Assembly: GCA_002256145.1 (NCBI GenBank)
Contig: NKIP01000001.1
Span: 194,090 to 258,089, forward strand
Source: Comamonadaceae bacterium PBBC1
Lineage (GTDB): Bacteria > Pseudomonadota > Gammaproteobacteria > Burkholderiales > Burkholderiaceae_C
DNA length: 64,000 bases
Direction of reading: 5' to 3'
Shown here: piece after piece, positions 45,093-55,255 of the stretch
How the letters are laid out: every line of letters begins with the position of its first letter
Numbering within the stretch: the stretch's first letter is position 1
Notes under the pieces: generated by a model
Seen by the model: only the letters and a program-made list of their open reading frames with translations
Told to the model about the DNA's origin: nothing
Databases searched by the model: none
Program-made: the position numbers and the translations under genes

Positions 45093-45851
45093 TCAAGCGC
45101 TGAAAGTCAAGGTTTGGGGTTCGTCGTGCGCCTGCTTTTGCAGTTGCACCAGCTGGGCAATGCCTTTTTCGGCCAGGGCCAGCATGCGGTCCATCTCCAC
45201 GCGGGTAAAAGCCGCACCCTCGGCCGTGCCCTGCACTTCCACAAAGTTGCCTGCTCCGGTCATGACCACGTTCATGTCGGTGTCGCAGGCCGAGTCTTCG
45301 GGGTAATCCAAATCCAGCAAGGCGGTGCCGTTTTTCAGGCCCACCGAGATGGCGGCCACACGGTCCAGAATCGGAGATTCACTCAATTTGCCAGTGGCCA
45401 TGAGCCAGTTGACAGCGTCTTGCGCCGCCACAAAAGCGCCCGTGATGCTGGCCGTGCGCGTGCCGCCGTCAGCCTGCAAGACATCGCAATCAAGGTGGAT
45501 GGTGCGCTCGCCCAGTTTTTTCAGGTCAAACACGGCCCGCAGCGAGCGGCCAATCAGGCGCTGGATTTCTTGCGTGCGGCCGCTTTGTTTGCCACGAGCA
45601 GCTTCGCGGTCGCCCCGGGTGTGGGTGGCGCGGGGCAGCATGCCGTATTCGGCCGTGACCCACCCTTCACCACTGCCTTTTTTGTGGCCCGGCACCTTTT
45701 CTTCGACCGAAGCAGTGCACAGCACGCGGGTCTGACCAAACTCAATCAGGACCGAGCCTTCGGCGTGCACGGTATAACCGCGGGTGATGCGCGCAGGGCG
45801 CAATGCGTCGCTGGCGCGACCGGTACGGACGTAAGAAGTTGTGGTGTTCAT
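45093..45851 (-). CDS. rph: Ribonuclease PH
   Basis: A 252-residue phosphorolytic exoribonuclease that trims tRNA 3' ends. Typical parts are [59 protein letters not shown] and [15 protein letters not shown]. The family start [15 protein letters not shown] is at 45851; the longer open frame is not supported. First gene of the rph-rdgB-hemW unit, divergent from yicC. Confidence 0.96.
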   Translation of the reverse strand: MNTTTSYVRTGRASDALRPARITRGYTVHAEGSVLIEFGQTRVLCTASVEEKVPGHKKGSGEGWVTAEYGMLPRATHTRGDREAARGKQSGRTQEIQRLIGRSLRAVFDLKKLGERTIHLDCDVLQADGGTRTASITGAFVAAQDAVNWLMATGKLSESPILDRVAAISVGLKNGTALLDLDYPEDSACDTDMNVVMTGAGNFVEVQGTAEGAAFTRVEMDRMLALAEKGIAQLVQLQKQAHDEPQTLTFSA

Positions 45852-46022
45852 GCTGGTGCTGAAATGGTGCTGCCCTTTGCGCTCGGCCAAGTGCGAGCGG
45901 GTCAGGCCAAAGAGTTTGAGATAATGCCTCGTTTCATGCTCAGCTGTTAGGCTGGGCATTTGCAGCGCTGGATGGCCATTGATGGTCAGTGTGGCCAAGC
46001 GCTGTCACAAGGAACTTGATCG

Positions 46023-46940
46023 ATGTCAGTTTACAGTATGACCGGGTATGCCAGCGTGCAGCACAGCCCAAGGCCCGCAGACGGTGAGACCCCCGCTCCA
46101 ATGGGTCCTACAGCGCGACTTGGTATGGAAATCCGCTCCGTCAACAGCCGTTTTTTGGACCTGAGTTTTCGCCTGCCCGAGGAATTGCGCCAACTGGAAC
46201 CCGGCCTGCGCGAGCTGATCACACGGCACATCAAACGTGGCAAAGTCGAAGTCCGAGCCAGCCAGGACGCCGGTGACGCAGCCACCCTTCAAGCCCCCAA
46301 CCACCAGGCTTTGCAAAAAATCGCGGCCTTGCAAGACAAAATTCGAGACTGGATGCCAGGAGCCCGCGCTTTGAGTGTGGCCGATGTGCTGCGCATGACC
46401 GCAGGCAGCTCGGGCCAGCCAGCCGCTGACGACGCCGCCTGGATGAAGCTGGCATCCCAAGCACTGGACGCCCTGCGCGAAGCCCGCGCCCGTGAAGGAG
46501 CCCGTCTGACAGAGATGCTGATAGGCCACATTGCGCAGCTGCGCAACCTGGCCGAACAGGCGGTGCCGCTCGTGCCTCAACTGGTCGAGCAACAACGCCT
46601 TCGCTTTTTGGAGCGGTGGAAGGACGCCATGGCTTTGGCCGATGGCAGCCTCCTGCCCGAGGCCGCACAAGACCGAGCCCTCACCGAAGCAACCTCTTTT
46701 GCCATCCGCATTGATGTGGCCGAAGAGCTCACCCGCCTGCGCTCGCACCTGGATGAACTCTCCCGCCTGCTGACCCAAGGCGGCGACATTGGCAAGCGTC
46801 TGGACTTTTTGATTCAGGAGCTGCACCGCGAAGCCAACACCTTGGGCTCGAAATCGGCCGTGCTCGAGATGACCCGCATCTCGGTGGACATGAAGGTGCT
46901 GATCGAGCAAATGCGCGAACAAGTCCAGAACATCGAATAA
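46023..46940 (+). CDS. yicC: YicC/YloC-family protein (stress-linked endoribonuclease)
   Basis: A 305-residue protein with the family start [11 protein letters not shown], the block [31 protein letters not shown] and the C-terminal [22 protein letters not shown]. Recent work on the family describes an endoribonuclease. It includes a proline-rich insert near residue 20 ([19 protein letters not shown]) absent from most relatives I recall. gmk follows after 11 bases. Confidence 0.93.
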   Translation: MSVYSMTGYASVQHSPRPADGETPAPMGPTARLGMEIRSVNSRFLDLSFRLPEELRQLEPGLRELITRHIKRGKVEVRASQDAGDAATLQAPNHQALQKIAALQDKIRDWMPGARALSVADVLRMTAGSSGQPAADDAAWMKLASQALDALREARAREGARLTEMLIGHIAQLRNLAEQAVPLVPQLVEQQRLRFLERWKDAMALADGSLLPEAAQDRALTEATSFAIRIDVAEELTRLRSHLDELSRLLTQGGDIGKRLDFLIQELHREANTLGSKSAVLEMTRISVDMKVLIEQMREQVQNIE

Positions 46941-46951
46941 AGAGCCTCAGC

Positions 46952-47572
46952 ATGGATTACCCCGGAAACCTGTTTGTCGTAGCCGCTCCCAGCGGAGCAG
47001 GAAAATCGAGCTTGGTCAAGGCCTTGATGGAGCTGGACTCACGCGTACAACCCACCGTGTCACACACCACCCGCGCTCCCCGGGGCCAGGAAAAGCATGG
47101 CCGTGAATACTTTTTTGCCTCAGCGCAAGAGTTTGACGCCATGGTGCTGGGCGACGCCTTTGTTGAATGGGCCCATGTGCACGGCCAGCGCTATGGCACC
47201 TCCAAAAAGATGATCGAAGACCGCATGGCACAAGGTGCCGATGTGGTTTTGGAAATTGATTACCAAGGCGCCCTGCAGATCAAAAAGATGTACGCCAACG
47301 CGGTGCTGATCTTCATCTTGCCGCCCAGCTGGGAAGAGCTGCGCTCACGCCTGGAGCGTCGCGGCGAAGACACAGCCGACATCATCGAGCTGCGCCTGCA
47401 AAATGCCGCCATCGAGATGGCACAGGCTCCAGAATTTGACTTCGTTATAATCAATGAAGTATTTGATCGTGCCCTGTTTGACCTCAAAGCGGTTGTTCAC
47501 GCTCAGCGGCTCAAATACCACGTTCAGCGCCGCGCCCGGCCTGACACTTTTCAGGCACTCAAAATGGCTTGA
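46952..47572 (+). CDS. gmk: Guanylate kinase
   Basis: A 206-residue enzyme that phosphorylates GMP to GDP. P-loop is [16 protein letters not shown], with the GMP-binding region [20 protein letters not shown] and [14 protein letters not shown]. Full length. It is between yicC and rpoZ, the usual order. Confidence 0.97.
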   Translation: MDYPGNLFVVAAPSGAGKSSLVKALMELDSRVQPTVSHTTRAPRGQEKHGREYFFASAQEFDAMVLGDAFVEWAHVHGQRYGTSKKMIEDRMAQGADVVLEIDYQGALQIKKMYANAVLIFILPPSWEELRSRLERRGEDTADIIELRLQNAAIEMAQAPEFDFVIINEVFDRALFDLKAVVHAQRLKYHVQRRARPDTFQALKMA

Positions 47573-47603
47573 ATCCCGCACAGCAATTCTCAAGGAACAC
47601 ATC

Positions 47604-47804
47604 ATGGCCCGCATCACCGTTGAAGACTGCCTGGAACAGATCCCGAACCGCTTTCAGTTGGTTCTGGCTGCCACCTACCGCGCCCGCATGCTGAGCCAAG
47701 GCCACACCCCCCGCATTGAAAGCAAAAACAAACCTGGCGTGACCGCACTGCGCGAGATCGCCGCTGGCAAAGTGGGCATTGAGATGCTCAAGCGCGTGTC
47801 CTGA
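47604..47804 (+). CDS. rpoZ: RNA polymerase omega subunit
   Basis: A 66-residue RNA polymerase subunit, [28 protein letters not shown]... to the family end EMLKRVS. ATG 47604 follows AAGGA. In proteobacteria omega also forms part of the ppGpp site, and here spoT is the next gene after a terminator-like hairpin. Confidence 0.96.
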   Translation: MARITVEDCLEQIPNRFQLVLAATYRARMLSQGHTPRIESKNKPGVTALREIAAGKVGIEMLKRVS

Positions 47805-47853
47805 ACACCTTTCTCGACCGTTCGCCTTGCTTGCGCAAGGCCATCGCTCAAAC

Positions 47854-47879
47854 AAAAGCTCCTTTTTGGGGCTTTTTTT
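47854..47879 (+). terminator. Terminator between rpoZ and spoT
   Basis: AAAAGCTCC / GGGGCTTTT (one G-T pair) with a TTTTT loop and a run of seven T. It ends the yicC-gmk-rpoZ unit, though read-through to spoT, which starts 57 bases later, is possible. Confidence 0.7.
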
Positions 47880-47935
47880 ACGCCCATTCAACTTGCCCCA
47901 CAAAGTCGAGCAAAAGCTTGCGTTACATTGAGGCC

Positions 47936-50209
47936 ATGAGTCCCGCTTCGATTCCCTCCACTTCCAACAGCCACAGCCGCCCCAAGGCTGTGGCACCGGC
48001 TGCGGCCAACGCTGCAGCAGCCAGCTTTGCCTTGCTTGAAGCGAAACTGGGGTATTTGAACGATGCCGACACCGACATGGTGCGCCGGGCCTACAAGTTT
48101 GCCGATGAGGCCCACTTGGGCCAAATGCGCAAAAGCGGCGAGCCCTACATCACCCATCCCATTGCCGTGGCCGTTTTGTGCACCGAATGGAAATTGGACG
48201 CACAAGCCTTGGCAGCGGCCTTGCTGCACGACGCGATGGAAGACTGCGGCGTCACCAAGGTGGCGCTGATCGAGCGTTTTGGCTCTCCGGTGGCCGAATT
48301 GGTCGATGGTCTGACCAAGTTGGAGAAACTGGAGTTCAACACCCGAGAAGAAAATCAGGCCGAATCGTTTCGCAAAATGTTGCTGGCCATGGCCCGCGAT
48401 GTGCGTGTCATCCTCATCAAGTTGGCCGACCGCACCCACAACATGCGCACCATGTCGGACATGCCGCGCAGCAAATGGGGCCGCATTGCTTCTGAAACAC
48501 TGGAAATTTACGCCCCCATCGCTCACCGTTTGGGCCTGAATCAAATCTACCGCGAACTGCAAGACTTGGCCTTCAAGCACTTGCTGCCCTGGCGGTATGC
48601 CGTGCTGACGAAAGCAGTCTCACGCGCCCGCAATCGCCGCCGTGACCTGATTCAAAAAGTACAGGCGGACGTCGAAGCCGTCTTTGCGCAGGCCAAAATG
48701 AGCGTTCGCATCAGTGGACGGGAAAAAACGCTTTACTCCATCTACAAGAAGATGGATGAAAAACACCTGAGTTTTGCCCAAGTCACCGACATTTATGGTT
48801 TTCGGGTCATCGTTCCTTCGGTCGTCGATTGCTACACCGCACTGGGATGGCTCCACCAAATTTACAAGCCCGTGCCGGGCAAGTTCAAAGACCACATTGC
48901 GATCGCCAAAGTCAACGGCTACCAGTCATTGCACACCACGCTGGTGGGACCCTCGGGTGTGAACGTCGAGTTTCAAATGCGCACCGAGGCCATGAACTTG
49001 GTGGCCGAGTCAGGTGTGGCCGCCCATTGGCTTTATAAAGAACATGAATCGGCCAGCGCCCAGTCGGCCCGACTGGGCACGCAGTGGCTGCAGTCTCTGC
49101 TGGACATCCAGACCGAAACGCGCGATGCCGCCGAATTTTGGGACCACGTCAAAGTGGACTTGTTCCCTGACGCCGTCTACGTGTTCACGCCCAAAAGCCA
49201 GATCATGGCATTGCCCAGGGGTGCCACGGTGGTGGACTTTGCCTACGCCATCCACAGCCGGGTGGGTGACCATGCCATGGCCGCTCGCATCAATGGCGAA
49301 CAGGTCCCCTTGCGCACCGAACTCAAAAATGGCGATGTGATTGAAGTGATCACGGCACCCGTGTCCGCCCCCAACCCCGCTTGGTTGGGCTTTGTACGCA
49401 CTGGCCGCGCACGCTCCAAAATTCGCCACCACCTCAAAACCATGGCGCAGACCGAGTCGGTCGAGTTGGGTGAAAAATTGCTGGCGCAAGCTTTGCGGGC
49501 TGAAGGCATCGACCAACTGCCCACCGACACCCCAGTCAATCAAGGCCTGTGGGAAAAATTGCTCCGATTCACGGGCAATCGCAACCAAGCCGATTTGCTG
49601 ATGGACATTGGATTGGGCAAACGGATCGCCACCATTGTGGCCAAACGCTTGACGGCCTTGTTGTCTGAAAACGGTCAAAAACCCGATGCACTTTTGATGA
49701 CGCGCGAACGCTTTACCGCGCACGAGTCCATCTCACAAGGCGCCATTACCCTGGATGGCAGTGAAAACGCGTCGGTGGTGTATTCGCGCTGCTGCCGCCC
49801 CTTGCCCGGCGATGAGATCGTGGGTTATTTGGGCCGTGGCGAAGGCTTGGCGGTGCACACCCGGGACTGTGCAACAGCCCGAAAACTCGAACACAAGGAC
49901 AGCGAGCGCTTCATTGGTGTGGAGTGGTCAGATGAAATCAAGCGCAATTTTGAAACGACCATCCATGTCACAGTGGTCAACGGCAAAGGGGTTTTGGCCC
50001 GAGTGGCTGGGGCACTGGCCAGTGCCGAGACCGACATCGTGCACGTCGACATGGGTCAGGAAACGCCACAAGACACGGCCGAGTTGAAGTTTGTGGTGGC
50101 GGTGCGAGACACGACCCATTTGGAGCAAGTGCTGCGCCACCTCAAACGCACTTCATCGGTCATCAAGGCCGATCGTCAAACCAACAAAGGCCTCATCAAC
50201 CCTTCATAG
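47936..50209 (+). CDS. spoT: Bifunctional (p)ppGpp synthetase/hydrolase SpoT (Rel)
   Basis: A 757-residue stringent-response enzyme. Domains in order are HD hydrolase (HDAMEDCG and LIKLADRTHNMRTM, intact), synthetase (YGFRVIVPSVVDCYTALG, KFKDHIAIAKVNGYQSLHTT), TGS (DLFPDAVYVFTPKSQIMALPRGATVVDFAY) and C-terminal zinc-finger/ACT (CCRPLPGDEIVGYL, HVTVVNGKGVLARVAGALA). The KFKD motif in the synthetase is the basic type found in bifunctional enzymes. ATG 47936 is preferred because upstream codons are in the terminator. The last 14 bases overlap convergent greB. Confidence 0.97.
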   Translation: MSPASIPSTSNSHSRPKAVAPAAANAAAASFALLEAKLGYLNDADTDMVRRAYKFADEAHLGQMRKSGEPYITHPIAVAVLCTEWKLDAQALAAALLHDAMEDCGVTKVALIERFGSPVAELVDGLTKLEKLEFNTREENQAESFRKMLLAMARDVRVILIKLADRTHNMRTMSDMPRSKWGRIASETLEIYAPIAHRLGLNQIYRELQDLAFKHLLPWRYAVLTKAVSRARNRRRDLIQKVQADVEAVFAQAKMSVRISGREKTLYSIYKKMDEKHLSFAQVTDIYGFRVIVPSVVDCYTALGWLHQIYKPVPGKFKDHIAIAKVNGYQSLHTTLVGPSGVNVEFQMRTEAMNLVAESGVAAHWLYKEHESASAQSARLGTQWLQSLLDIQTETRDAAEFWDHVKVDLFPDAVYVFTPKSQIMALPRGATVVDFAYAIHSRVGDHAMAARINGEQVPLRTELKNGDVIEVITAPVSAPNPAWLGFVRTGRARSKIRHHLKTMAQTESVELGEKLLAQALRAEGIDQLPTDTPVNQGLWEKLLRFTGNRNQADLLMDIGLGKRIATIVAKRLTALLSENGQKPDALLMTRERFTAHESISQGAITLDGSENASVVYSRCCRPLPGDEIVGYLGRGEGLAVHTRDCATARKLEHKDSERFIGVEWSDEIKRNFETTIHVTVVNGKGVLARVAGALASAETDIVHVDMGQETPQDTAELKFVVAVRDTTHLEQVLRHLKRTSSVIKADRQTNKGLINPS

Positions 50210-50774
50210 GGTCAGACCTTTCAAGCGGTTTCGGATAGCTGACCTGCAACACCTCAATGTCCAGCACACCTGAAGGTGTGACGAGCTTGAGTTCGTCTCC
50301 TTCGCGGGACTTGAGCAAGGTGCGTGCAATGGGTGACACCCAGCTGACCTGCCCTTGCAAGCTGTCGGCTTCGTCGATGCCCAATATCGTCACCGTGCGC
50401 TCTGCGCCCAAGACCTCGGCATAAGTCACTGTGGCCCCAAAGAACACCTGATCACTCCCGTGATGCACAGCCGGGTCCACCACTTCGGCTTTTTCCAGAC
50501 GTTGGGTCAAAAATCGAATTCGCCGATCGATTTCGCGCAAGCGCTTTTTGCCATACAAGTAGTCGCCATTTTCAGACCGATCACCATTGCTGGCCGCCCA
50601 ATGCACGATCTCGACCACTTGGGGTCTCTCGTCATCGATCAGGGTGAACAGCTCTGCCCTCAAACGGGCATAACCCGCGGGTGTCATGTAATTGCGTGCA
50701 CCCAAGGGCAATGCGGGTAAACCCAATTCTTCGTCATCGCCACCATCGGTCTCTTTGGTGAAAGCTTGGCTCAT
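50196..50774 (-). CDS. greB: Transcription elongation factor GreB
   Basis: A 192-residue factor that rescues backtracked RNA polymerase. The coiled coil NYMTPAGYARLRAELFTLIDDERPQVVEIVHWAASNGDRSENGDYLYGKKRLREIDRRIRFL carries the acidic tip (GDRSENGDY). The C-terminal globular domain ends VLQVSYPKPL. An N-terminal acidic extension (ETDGGDDEELG) is present. Its 3' end overlaps spoT. Confidence 0.96.
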   Translation of the reverse strand: MSQAFTKETDGGDDEELGLPALPLGARNYMTPAGYARLRAELFTLIDDERPQVVEIVHWAASNGDRSENGDYLYGKKRLREIDRRIRFLTQRLEKAEVVDPAVHHGSDQVFFGATVTYAEVLGAERTVTILGIDEADSLQGQVSWVSPIARTLLKSREGDELKLVTPSGVLDIEVLQVSYPKPLERSDPMKG

Positions 50775-50854
50775 GGAATGGACTTGGGGGCAAAAGAAAA
50801 ACGGGAATGCCAGAACACAGCGCGTGTTTGGACTTTGATGTTTTGCAAATAGAA

Positions 50855-50882
50855 AAAGCCCACAACTTTCGTTGTGGGCTTT
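50855..50882 (-). terminator. Terminator after tRNA-Arg
   Basis: A perfect 12-bp stem AAAGCCCACAAC / GTTGTGGGCTTT with a four-base loop follows the tRNA on the minus strand and ends in a T tract there. It separates the tRNA from greB. Confidence 0.9.
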
Positions 50883-50890
50883 CTAATTTT

Positions 50891-50967
50891 TGGTGCGGCT
50901 GGCAGGAATCGAACCCACGACCCCTTGGTTCGTAGCCAAGTACTCTATCCAGCTGAGCTACAGCCGC
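50891..50967 (-). tRNA. tRNA-Arg (ACG)
   Basis: Seventy-seven bases, with CCA encoded. Acceptor GCGGCTG / CAGCCGC pair; the anticodon stem CTTGG / CCAAG encloses CTACGAA with anticodon ACG (positions 50931-50933); T arm GTGGGTTCGATTCC-type loop is normal. Confidence 0.96.
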
Positions 50968-51022
50968 ATCATGCATTGAATTATAGCAAGCTTTTCAGGC
51001 CACTTTGAGCTTGGCCAGGAAT

Positions 51023-52540
51023 TTATTGCCAAGAAACTGCAGACATGTCATTGGCAAAAATGGGCGAGCTGGACCACAAGCCTTTGAGGCCCTTGCGGTA
51101 GACCGCTGTGTTCGAGGCATTGAACAAAAACACATTCACGGCATCCTTGGCAATCAAGCGTTGCATGTCACCAAACAGCTGAGTGCGCTCTTTGGCTGCG
51201 GTGGTTGCCGAATGCTTGGCTGCCAGATCGCGGAACGCTTTGCTGTCATAACCCCAGTAGTACTGCGCGTTGGCATAGTTCATGTAATCCAGAGGCTCGA
51301 CGTGGTTGATCACCGTCAGGTCAAAGTTGCCCTTGAAGGTGCCACCCAACCACTGCGCCCATTCCACGTTTTCGATTTTGGCCACAATGCCCACCTTGGC
51401 CAATTGCGCAGCCAGGATTTCACCGCCTTTTCGGGCATAAGGTGGAGGGGGCAAGGTCAGGGTCACGTTCAGTGGTGTTTGCACGCCCGCTTCCTTGAGC
51501 AGGGCCTTGGCTTTTTCGGGGTCGTAAGCGTAGGTATTGCTCAACTCCACGTAGCCCGCATCGGTGGGGGCCATGTGACTGCCAATGGGTTTGGCCAGGC
51601 CTTCAAACACGCCGTCGATGAACGCTTTTTTGTCGACCGCGTGCGACAAGGCGCGGCGCACACGCACATCGTCAAACGGCTTTTTGCGGTTGTTGATGGT
51701 CATGATGCCTTTGCCGGCCGTGCTGCCCATCTCAACCATGAACCGTTTGTCGGCCTGAAACTGTTTCAGGCTTTGGGGAGACTGAAAACGGGGCATGCCG
51801 TCGATGTCACCCGCCAACAAGGCGGCCACTTGGGCAGCAGAATCGTTGATGAAGCGGAAAGTGACCTTCTTCACCTTGATGGCGTTGGCATCGCGAAAAC
51901 CATCCCACTTGGACAAGCTCACCGCTGTGCCTTTGGCCCAACTGTCAAGCTTGTAGGGGCCTGTGCCCACAGGTTTGGTGGCGGCGTTGGCTGCGCTGTC
52001 CGGGTGCAAGATGACGGCCGTGTTCTCGCCCATGCGGAACAAGAAATTACCGTCCGGGTTGGTCAGCACCAGCACCACGGTGTGTGCGTCGGGGGTCGAG
52101 ATGTGGGTGATGTTGTTGAACACCGCGCCTTTGGCTTTGTTGGTGCTCTTGGCGTCTTTGGCCCGCTCGAAACTGAACTTGACGGCAGCCGAGTCGAATG
52201 GCGCACCATCAGAAAACTTCACGCCCTTGCGCAACTTGAAGGTAAAGGCCTTGCCGTCGGCGTCCATTTTCCAGCTCTCGGCCAGCAGTGGGCTGATGCT
52301 GCCGTCCACATTGATTTTGGTGAGGCCCTCCAAGATGTTGTAGTGCACCACTTCACCGATGGCCGCAGCTGGGGCCATGGTTGGGTCGAGGCTGGTGGGC
52401 TCCAGGATCATGCCGAGCGTGACGGTGTCTTTGCGCGACTGGGCTTGCGCCTTCAAAGGCGCCGCCACCAAGCTGGTGACCAACACGGCCGCCGAGCTCA
52501 AAGCGAGGGTGCGGCGGGTCAGGGAAGAACTGTTTTTCAT
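51023..52540 (-). CDS. ABC transporter periplasmic binding protein, family 5 (peptide/nickel type)
   Basis: A 505-residue secreted binding protein. Signal region is MKNSSSLTRRTLALSSAAVLVTSLVAAPLKAQAQ. Family-5 hallmarks are ILEPTSLDPTMAPAAAIGEVVHYNILEGLTKINVDGSISPLLAESWKMDADGKAFTFKLRKGVKFSDGAPF. It likely binds oligopeptides or a related small molecule. It is the last gene of a five-gene operon, overlapping the ATPase gene by 4 bases. Having the binding protein last is unusual, as it is most often first. Confidence 0.93.
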   Translation of the reverse strand: MKNSSSLTRRTLALSSAAVLVTSLVAAPLKAQAQSRKDTVTLGMILEPTSLDPTMAPAAAIGEVVHYNILEGLTKINVDGSISPLLAESWKMDADGKAFTFKLRKGVKFSDGAPFDSAAVKFSFERAKDAKSTNKAKGAVFNNITHISTPDAHTVVLVLTNPDGNFLFRMGENTAVILHPDSAANAATKPVGTGPYKLDSWAKGTAVSLSKWDGFRDANAIKVKKVTFRFINDSAAQVAALLAGDIDGMPRFQSPQSLKQFQADKRFMVEMGSTAGKGIMTINNRKKPFDDVRVRRALSHAVDKKAFIDGVFEGLAKPIGSHMAPTDAGYVELSNTYAYDPEKAKALLKEAGVQTPLNVTLTLPPPPYARKGGEILAAQLAKVGIVAKIENVEWAQWLGGTFKGNFDLTVINHVEPLDYMNYANAQYYWGYDSKAFRDLAAKHSATTAAKERTQLFGDMQRLIAKDAVNVFLFNASNTAVYRKGLKGLWSSSPIFANDMSAVSWQ

Positions 52541-53406
52541 GGGGTCTCCTGCGTCAAAAAAGAAGGGGGCTGGCCAGGCACAGCGGCCATCAAAGCCCGA
52601 GTGTAAGGGTGCTCAGCCTTCTGAAAAATTTGGTTTGCAGAACCATGTTCGACCACACGGCCTGACTGCAATACCAGCACATCGTCGCACATCAAATTGA
52701 CCACCGCCAAATCATGGCTGACGAACAAATAACTCAGGCCGTAGCGGTCTTGCAGGTCCATCATCAGGTTCAACACCTGCGCCTGCACCGACACATCGAG
52801 CGCACTGACCGGCTCGTCCGCCACGATCAGGGCGGGGCGGGTGATCAAGGCACGGGCAATCGCAATGCGCTGGCGTTGACCGCCCGAAAACTCGTGCGGG
52901 TATTTGTCCAGGTCTGCGGTTCTGAGGCCGACTTCGTTCAGAGCCTCAGCGGCGCGGTCGCGCAGCTCAGCTTTACTGTCGGCCCGGTCGTTCCATTCGG
53001 ATCGGCCGCCCGAAACATGTTGCAAGTTACGTATCGGCTCGGTCACGATGGCCAGCACTTTTTGGCGCGGGTCCAGGGAGCCATACGGGTCCTGAAACAC
53101 CATCTGAAAACCACTGCGCAATTGGCGCAAGGCTGGGCCATGGGTCTGGTGCACGTCCACGCCCTTGAACAAGACCTGCCCCTCGGTAGGTGTGTCCAGC
53201 GCCATGACCAAGCGCGCCAGCGTGGACTTACCCGAGCCCGACTCGCCCACAATGCCCAAACTTTTGCCCGGCTGCAGCGTGAAGCTCACGTCCGACAAAG
53301 CCTGCAATGCCCCTGCGGGTTGGAACAAACCCGCGCGGGGCAAGGCAAAGCGCCGCCCCAAGTGTTTCACCTCCAGCAGAGGGGCAGATGTGGGCGGCAC
53401 GCTCAT
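52537..53406 (-). CDS. Oligopeptide-type ABC transporter ATP-binding protein (OppF/DppF-like)
   Basis: A 289-residue ATPase with Walker [18 protein letters not shown]-loop MVFQDPYGSLDPRQ, signature FSGGQRQRIAIARAL, Walker B LIVADEPVSALD and switch FVSHDLAVV. ATG 53406 with an ATGA overlap is chosen; a TTG at 53427 would add 7 residues. It pairs with the preceding ATPase as the asymmetric OppDF motor. Confidence 0.94.
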   Translation of the reverse strand: MSVPPTSAPLLEVKHLGRRFALPRAGLFQPAGALQALSDVSFTLQPGKSLGIVGESGSGKSTLARLVMALDTPTEGQVLFKGVDVHQTHGPALRQLRSGFQMVFQDPYGSLDPRQKVLAIVTEPIRNLQHVSGGRSEWNDRADSKAELRDRAAEALNEVGLRTADLDKYPHEFSGGQRQRIAIARALITRPALIVADEPVSALDVSVQAQVLNLMMDLQDRYGLSYLFVSHDLAVVNLMCDDVLVLQSGRVVEHGSANQIFQKAEHPYTRALMAAVPGQPPSFLTQETP

Positions 53407-54413
53407 GGCAGCCTCCAGCGCGGGCAACTCACCCTATGGGGCGCATCACCCGTGGTTTCGCGGTCGATGCTTTCAGCCTGCGGAGGTGTCTGGCGGCAAT
53501 CGTCAACCGCCAAGCTGCAGCGATCGGCAAACGCACACCCCGCCGGAAAATCCATCAACTCGGGCACGCTGCCGGGGATGGTGGTCAAGCGTGTGCCGCG
53601 TGCCAAACCCAGACGCGGACGCGCCGCAAACAGGCCCCGCGTGTAAGGGTGTGCCCGGTGCGCAAACAACTCGGGTGTGGCCGCACTCTCAACCACCGCC
53701 CCACCGTACATCACCATCACACGGTCGACCTGGTCCCGCATCAGGCCCAGGTCGTGGCTGATCAAGAGCAAGCCCATGCCGTCTTCGCGCACCAGTTGTT
53801 GGATGAGCGCCAACACCTCTTTTTGCACTGTCACATCGAGCGCGGTGGTGGGTTCATCGGCAATCAACAGGTCAGGGCTGCAGGCCAGCGCGATCGAGAT
53901 CATCACGCGCTGGCGTTGCCCGCCCGACAGCTCGTGCGGATAGGCATCGAGCCGCTCTCGCGCCCGGGGCAGCTGCACGCGTTCGAGCAGTTGCAGGGCG
54001 CGGGCTTTGGCGTCGCTGGCGCTCATGTGTTGGTGCAGGCGCAAGGGCTCAGCGATCTGCTTCCAGATCGGGTGCAAGGGGTTGAGCGCCGTCATCGGCT
54101 CCTGAAAAATCATCGCCATGCGGGCACCGCGCAGCTGGCACATCTGCGGCTCGGGCAGACCCACCAGCTCCTGCCCCTTGAACACGATGGAGCCGCTCAC
54201 GCGCGCGCGTTCAGGCAACAACCCCATCAGGGCCAAAGCGGTGAGCGATTTGCCACTGCCACTCTCCCCAATCAGGCCCACAGTCTGGCCCCGCTCCATG
54301 TGCCAAGAGACGCCGCGCAGGGCTTGTGCCCAGCCCCGGGCCGTGGGCAGGCTCACGCGCAAATCATCCACTTGCAGCAAGGGCTTGGCGCTTGAAAGTT
54401 CGCTCATGTTCAC
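53403..54413 (-). CDS. Oligopeptide-type ABC transporter ATP-binding protein (OppD/DppD-like)
   Basis: A 336-residue ATPase. Walker [22 protein letters not shown], signature [15 protein letters not shown], Walker [17 protein letters not shown]. The C-terminus has the cysteine motif of OppD proteins, [15 protein letters not shown], proposed to bind an Fe-S cluster. A GTG at 54413 overlaps the previous stop (GTGA); ATG 54407 is the alternative start. Confidence 0.94.
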   Translation of the reverse strand: MNMSELSSAKPLLQVDDLRVSLPTARGWAQALRGVSWHMERGQTVGLIGESGSGKSLTALALMGLLPERARVSGSIVFKGQELVGLPEPQMCQLRGARMAMIFQEPMTALNPLHPIWKQIAEPLRLHQHMSASDAKARALQLLERVQLPRARERLDAYPHELSGGQRQRVMISIALACSPDLLIADEPTTALDVTVQKEVLALIQQLVREDGMGLLLISHDLGLMRDQVDRVMVMYGGAVVESAATPELFAHRAHPYTRGLFAARPRLGLARGTRLTTIPGSVPELMDFPAGCAFADRCSLAVDDCRQTPPQAESIDRETTGDAPHRVSCPRWRLP

Positions 54414-55255
54414 CTTTGCCGCGCCAGCCGGGGGTCGAGCACATCGCGCAAACCATCACCCAGCAAGTTCAGCCCCAGCACCGCCAGCGCAATCGCTGCG
54501 CCCGGGTACACCGCCAGCATGGGGGCTTGAAACATCTGCGACTGCGCCTCGTTGAGCATGCGGCCCCAGCTCGGTTGCGGCGGTTGCGTGCCCAGGCCCA
54601 AATAAGACAAAGCCGCCTCGGCCAGGATGGCGATGGCGAACTGGATGGTGGCTTGCACGATCAGCACGCTGGCGATGTTGGGCAGCACATGCGTGAGTGT
54701 GATGGCCAGCGGGCCCTGGCCTGCGGCGCGGGCCGCTGCGGTGAAGTCGCGCGCCCAGACCGCGTTGGCCGCACCGCGCGAAATGCGGGCAAACACCGGG
54801 ATGTTGAAAATGCCAATGGCCACGATGCTCACCACCAAGCCCGGCCCGTAAATGGCCGTGAGCATGATGGCCGACAACAAGGCCGGGAAGGCGAAGGTGA
54901 AGTCCGAAGCCCGCATGATGAGCTCTTCCACCCAGCCGCGCCGCGCCGAAGCCAGCAAGCCCAAAGGCACCCCCACGCCCAGGCCAATGCCCACCGCAAT
55001 AAAGCCCACCAGCAAGGAGTTTTGGCTGCCCACCAGAAGCAAAGAGCCAATGTCGCGCCCCAGGCTGTCGGTGCCGAACCAATGCGCGGCGCTGGGCGAA
55101 GCCAGTTTGTTGGGGATGTCGATGTCACCCACCGGATAAGGCGACCAAACCATAGAAAGCACGGCACACAGCACCATCAGCAGCACCATGGCCCCGCCCG
55201 CCACCAAACTGGGGTGACGCAAGGCCCGTCGCCAGAAAGTGTGCTTATCCCGCAT
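54410..55255 (-). CDS. Oligopeptide-type ABC transporter permease (DppC-like)
   Basis: A 281-residue permease with an N-terminal OppC-type segment (HPSLVAGGAMVLLMVLCAVLSMVW), HWFGTDSLGRDIGSLLLVGSQNSLLVG, and coupling loop ARDFTAAARAAGQGPLAITLTHVLPNIASVL. About six helices. Its start overlaps the dppB-type gene by 11 bases. Confidence 0.94.
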   Translation of the reverse strand: MRDKHTFWRRALRHPSLVAGGAMVLLMVLCAVLSMVWSPYPVGDIDIPNKLASPSAAHWFGTDSLGRDIGSLLLVGSQNSLLVGFIAVGIGLGVGVPLGLLASARRGWVEELIMRASDFTFAFPALLSAIMLTAIYGPGLVVSIVAIGIFNIPVFARISRGAANAVWARDFTAAARAAGQGPLAITLTHVLPNIASVLIVQATIQFAIAILAEAALSYLGLGTQPPQPSWGRMLNEAQSQMFQAPMLAVYPGAAIALAVLGLNLLGDGLRDVLDPRLARQR

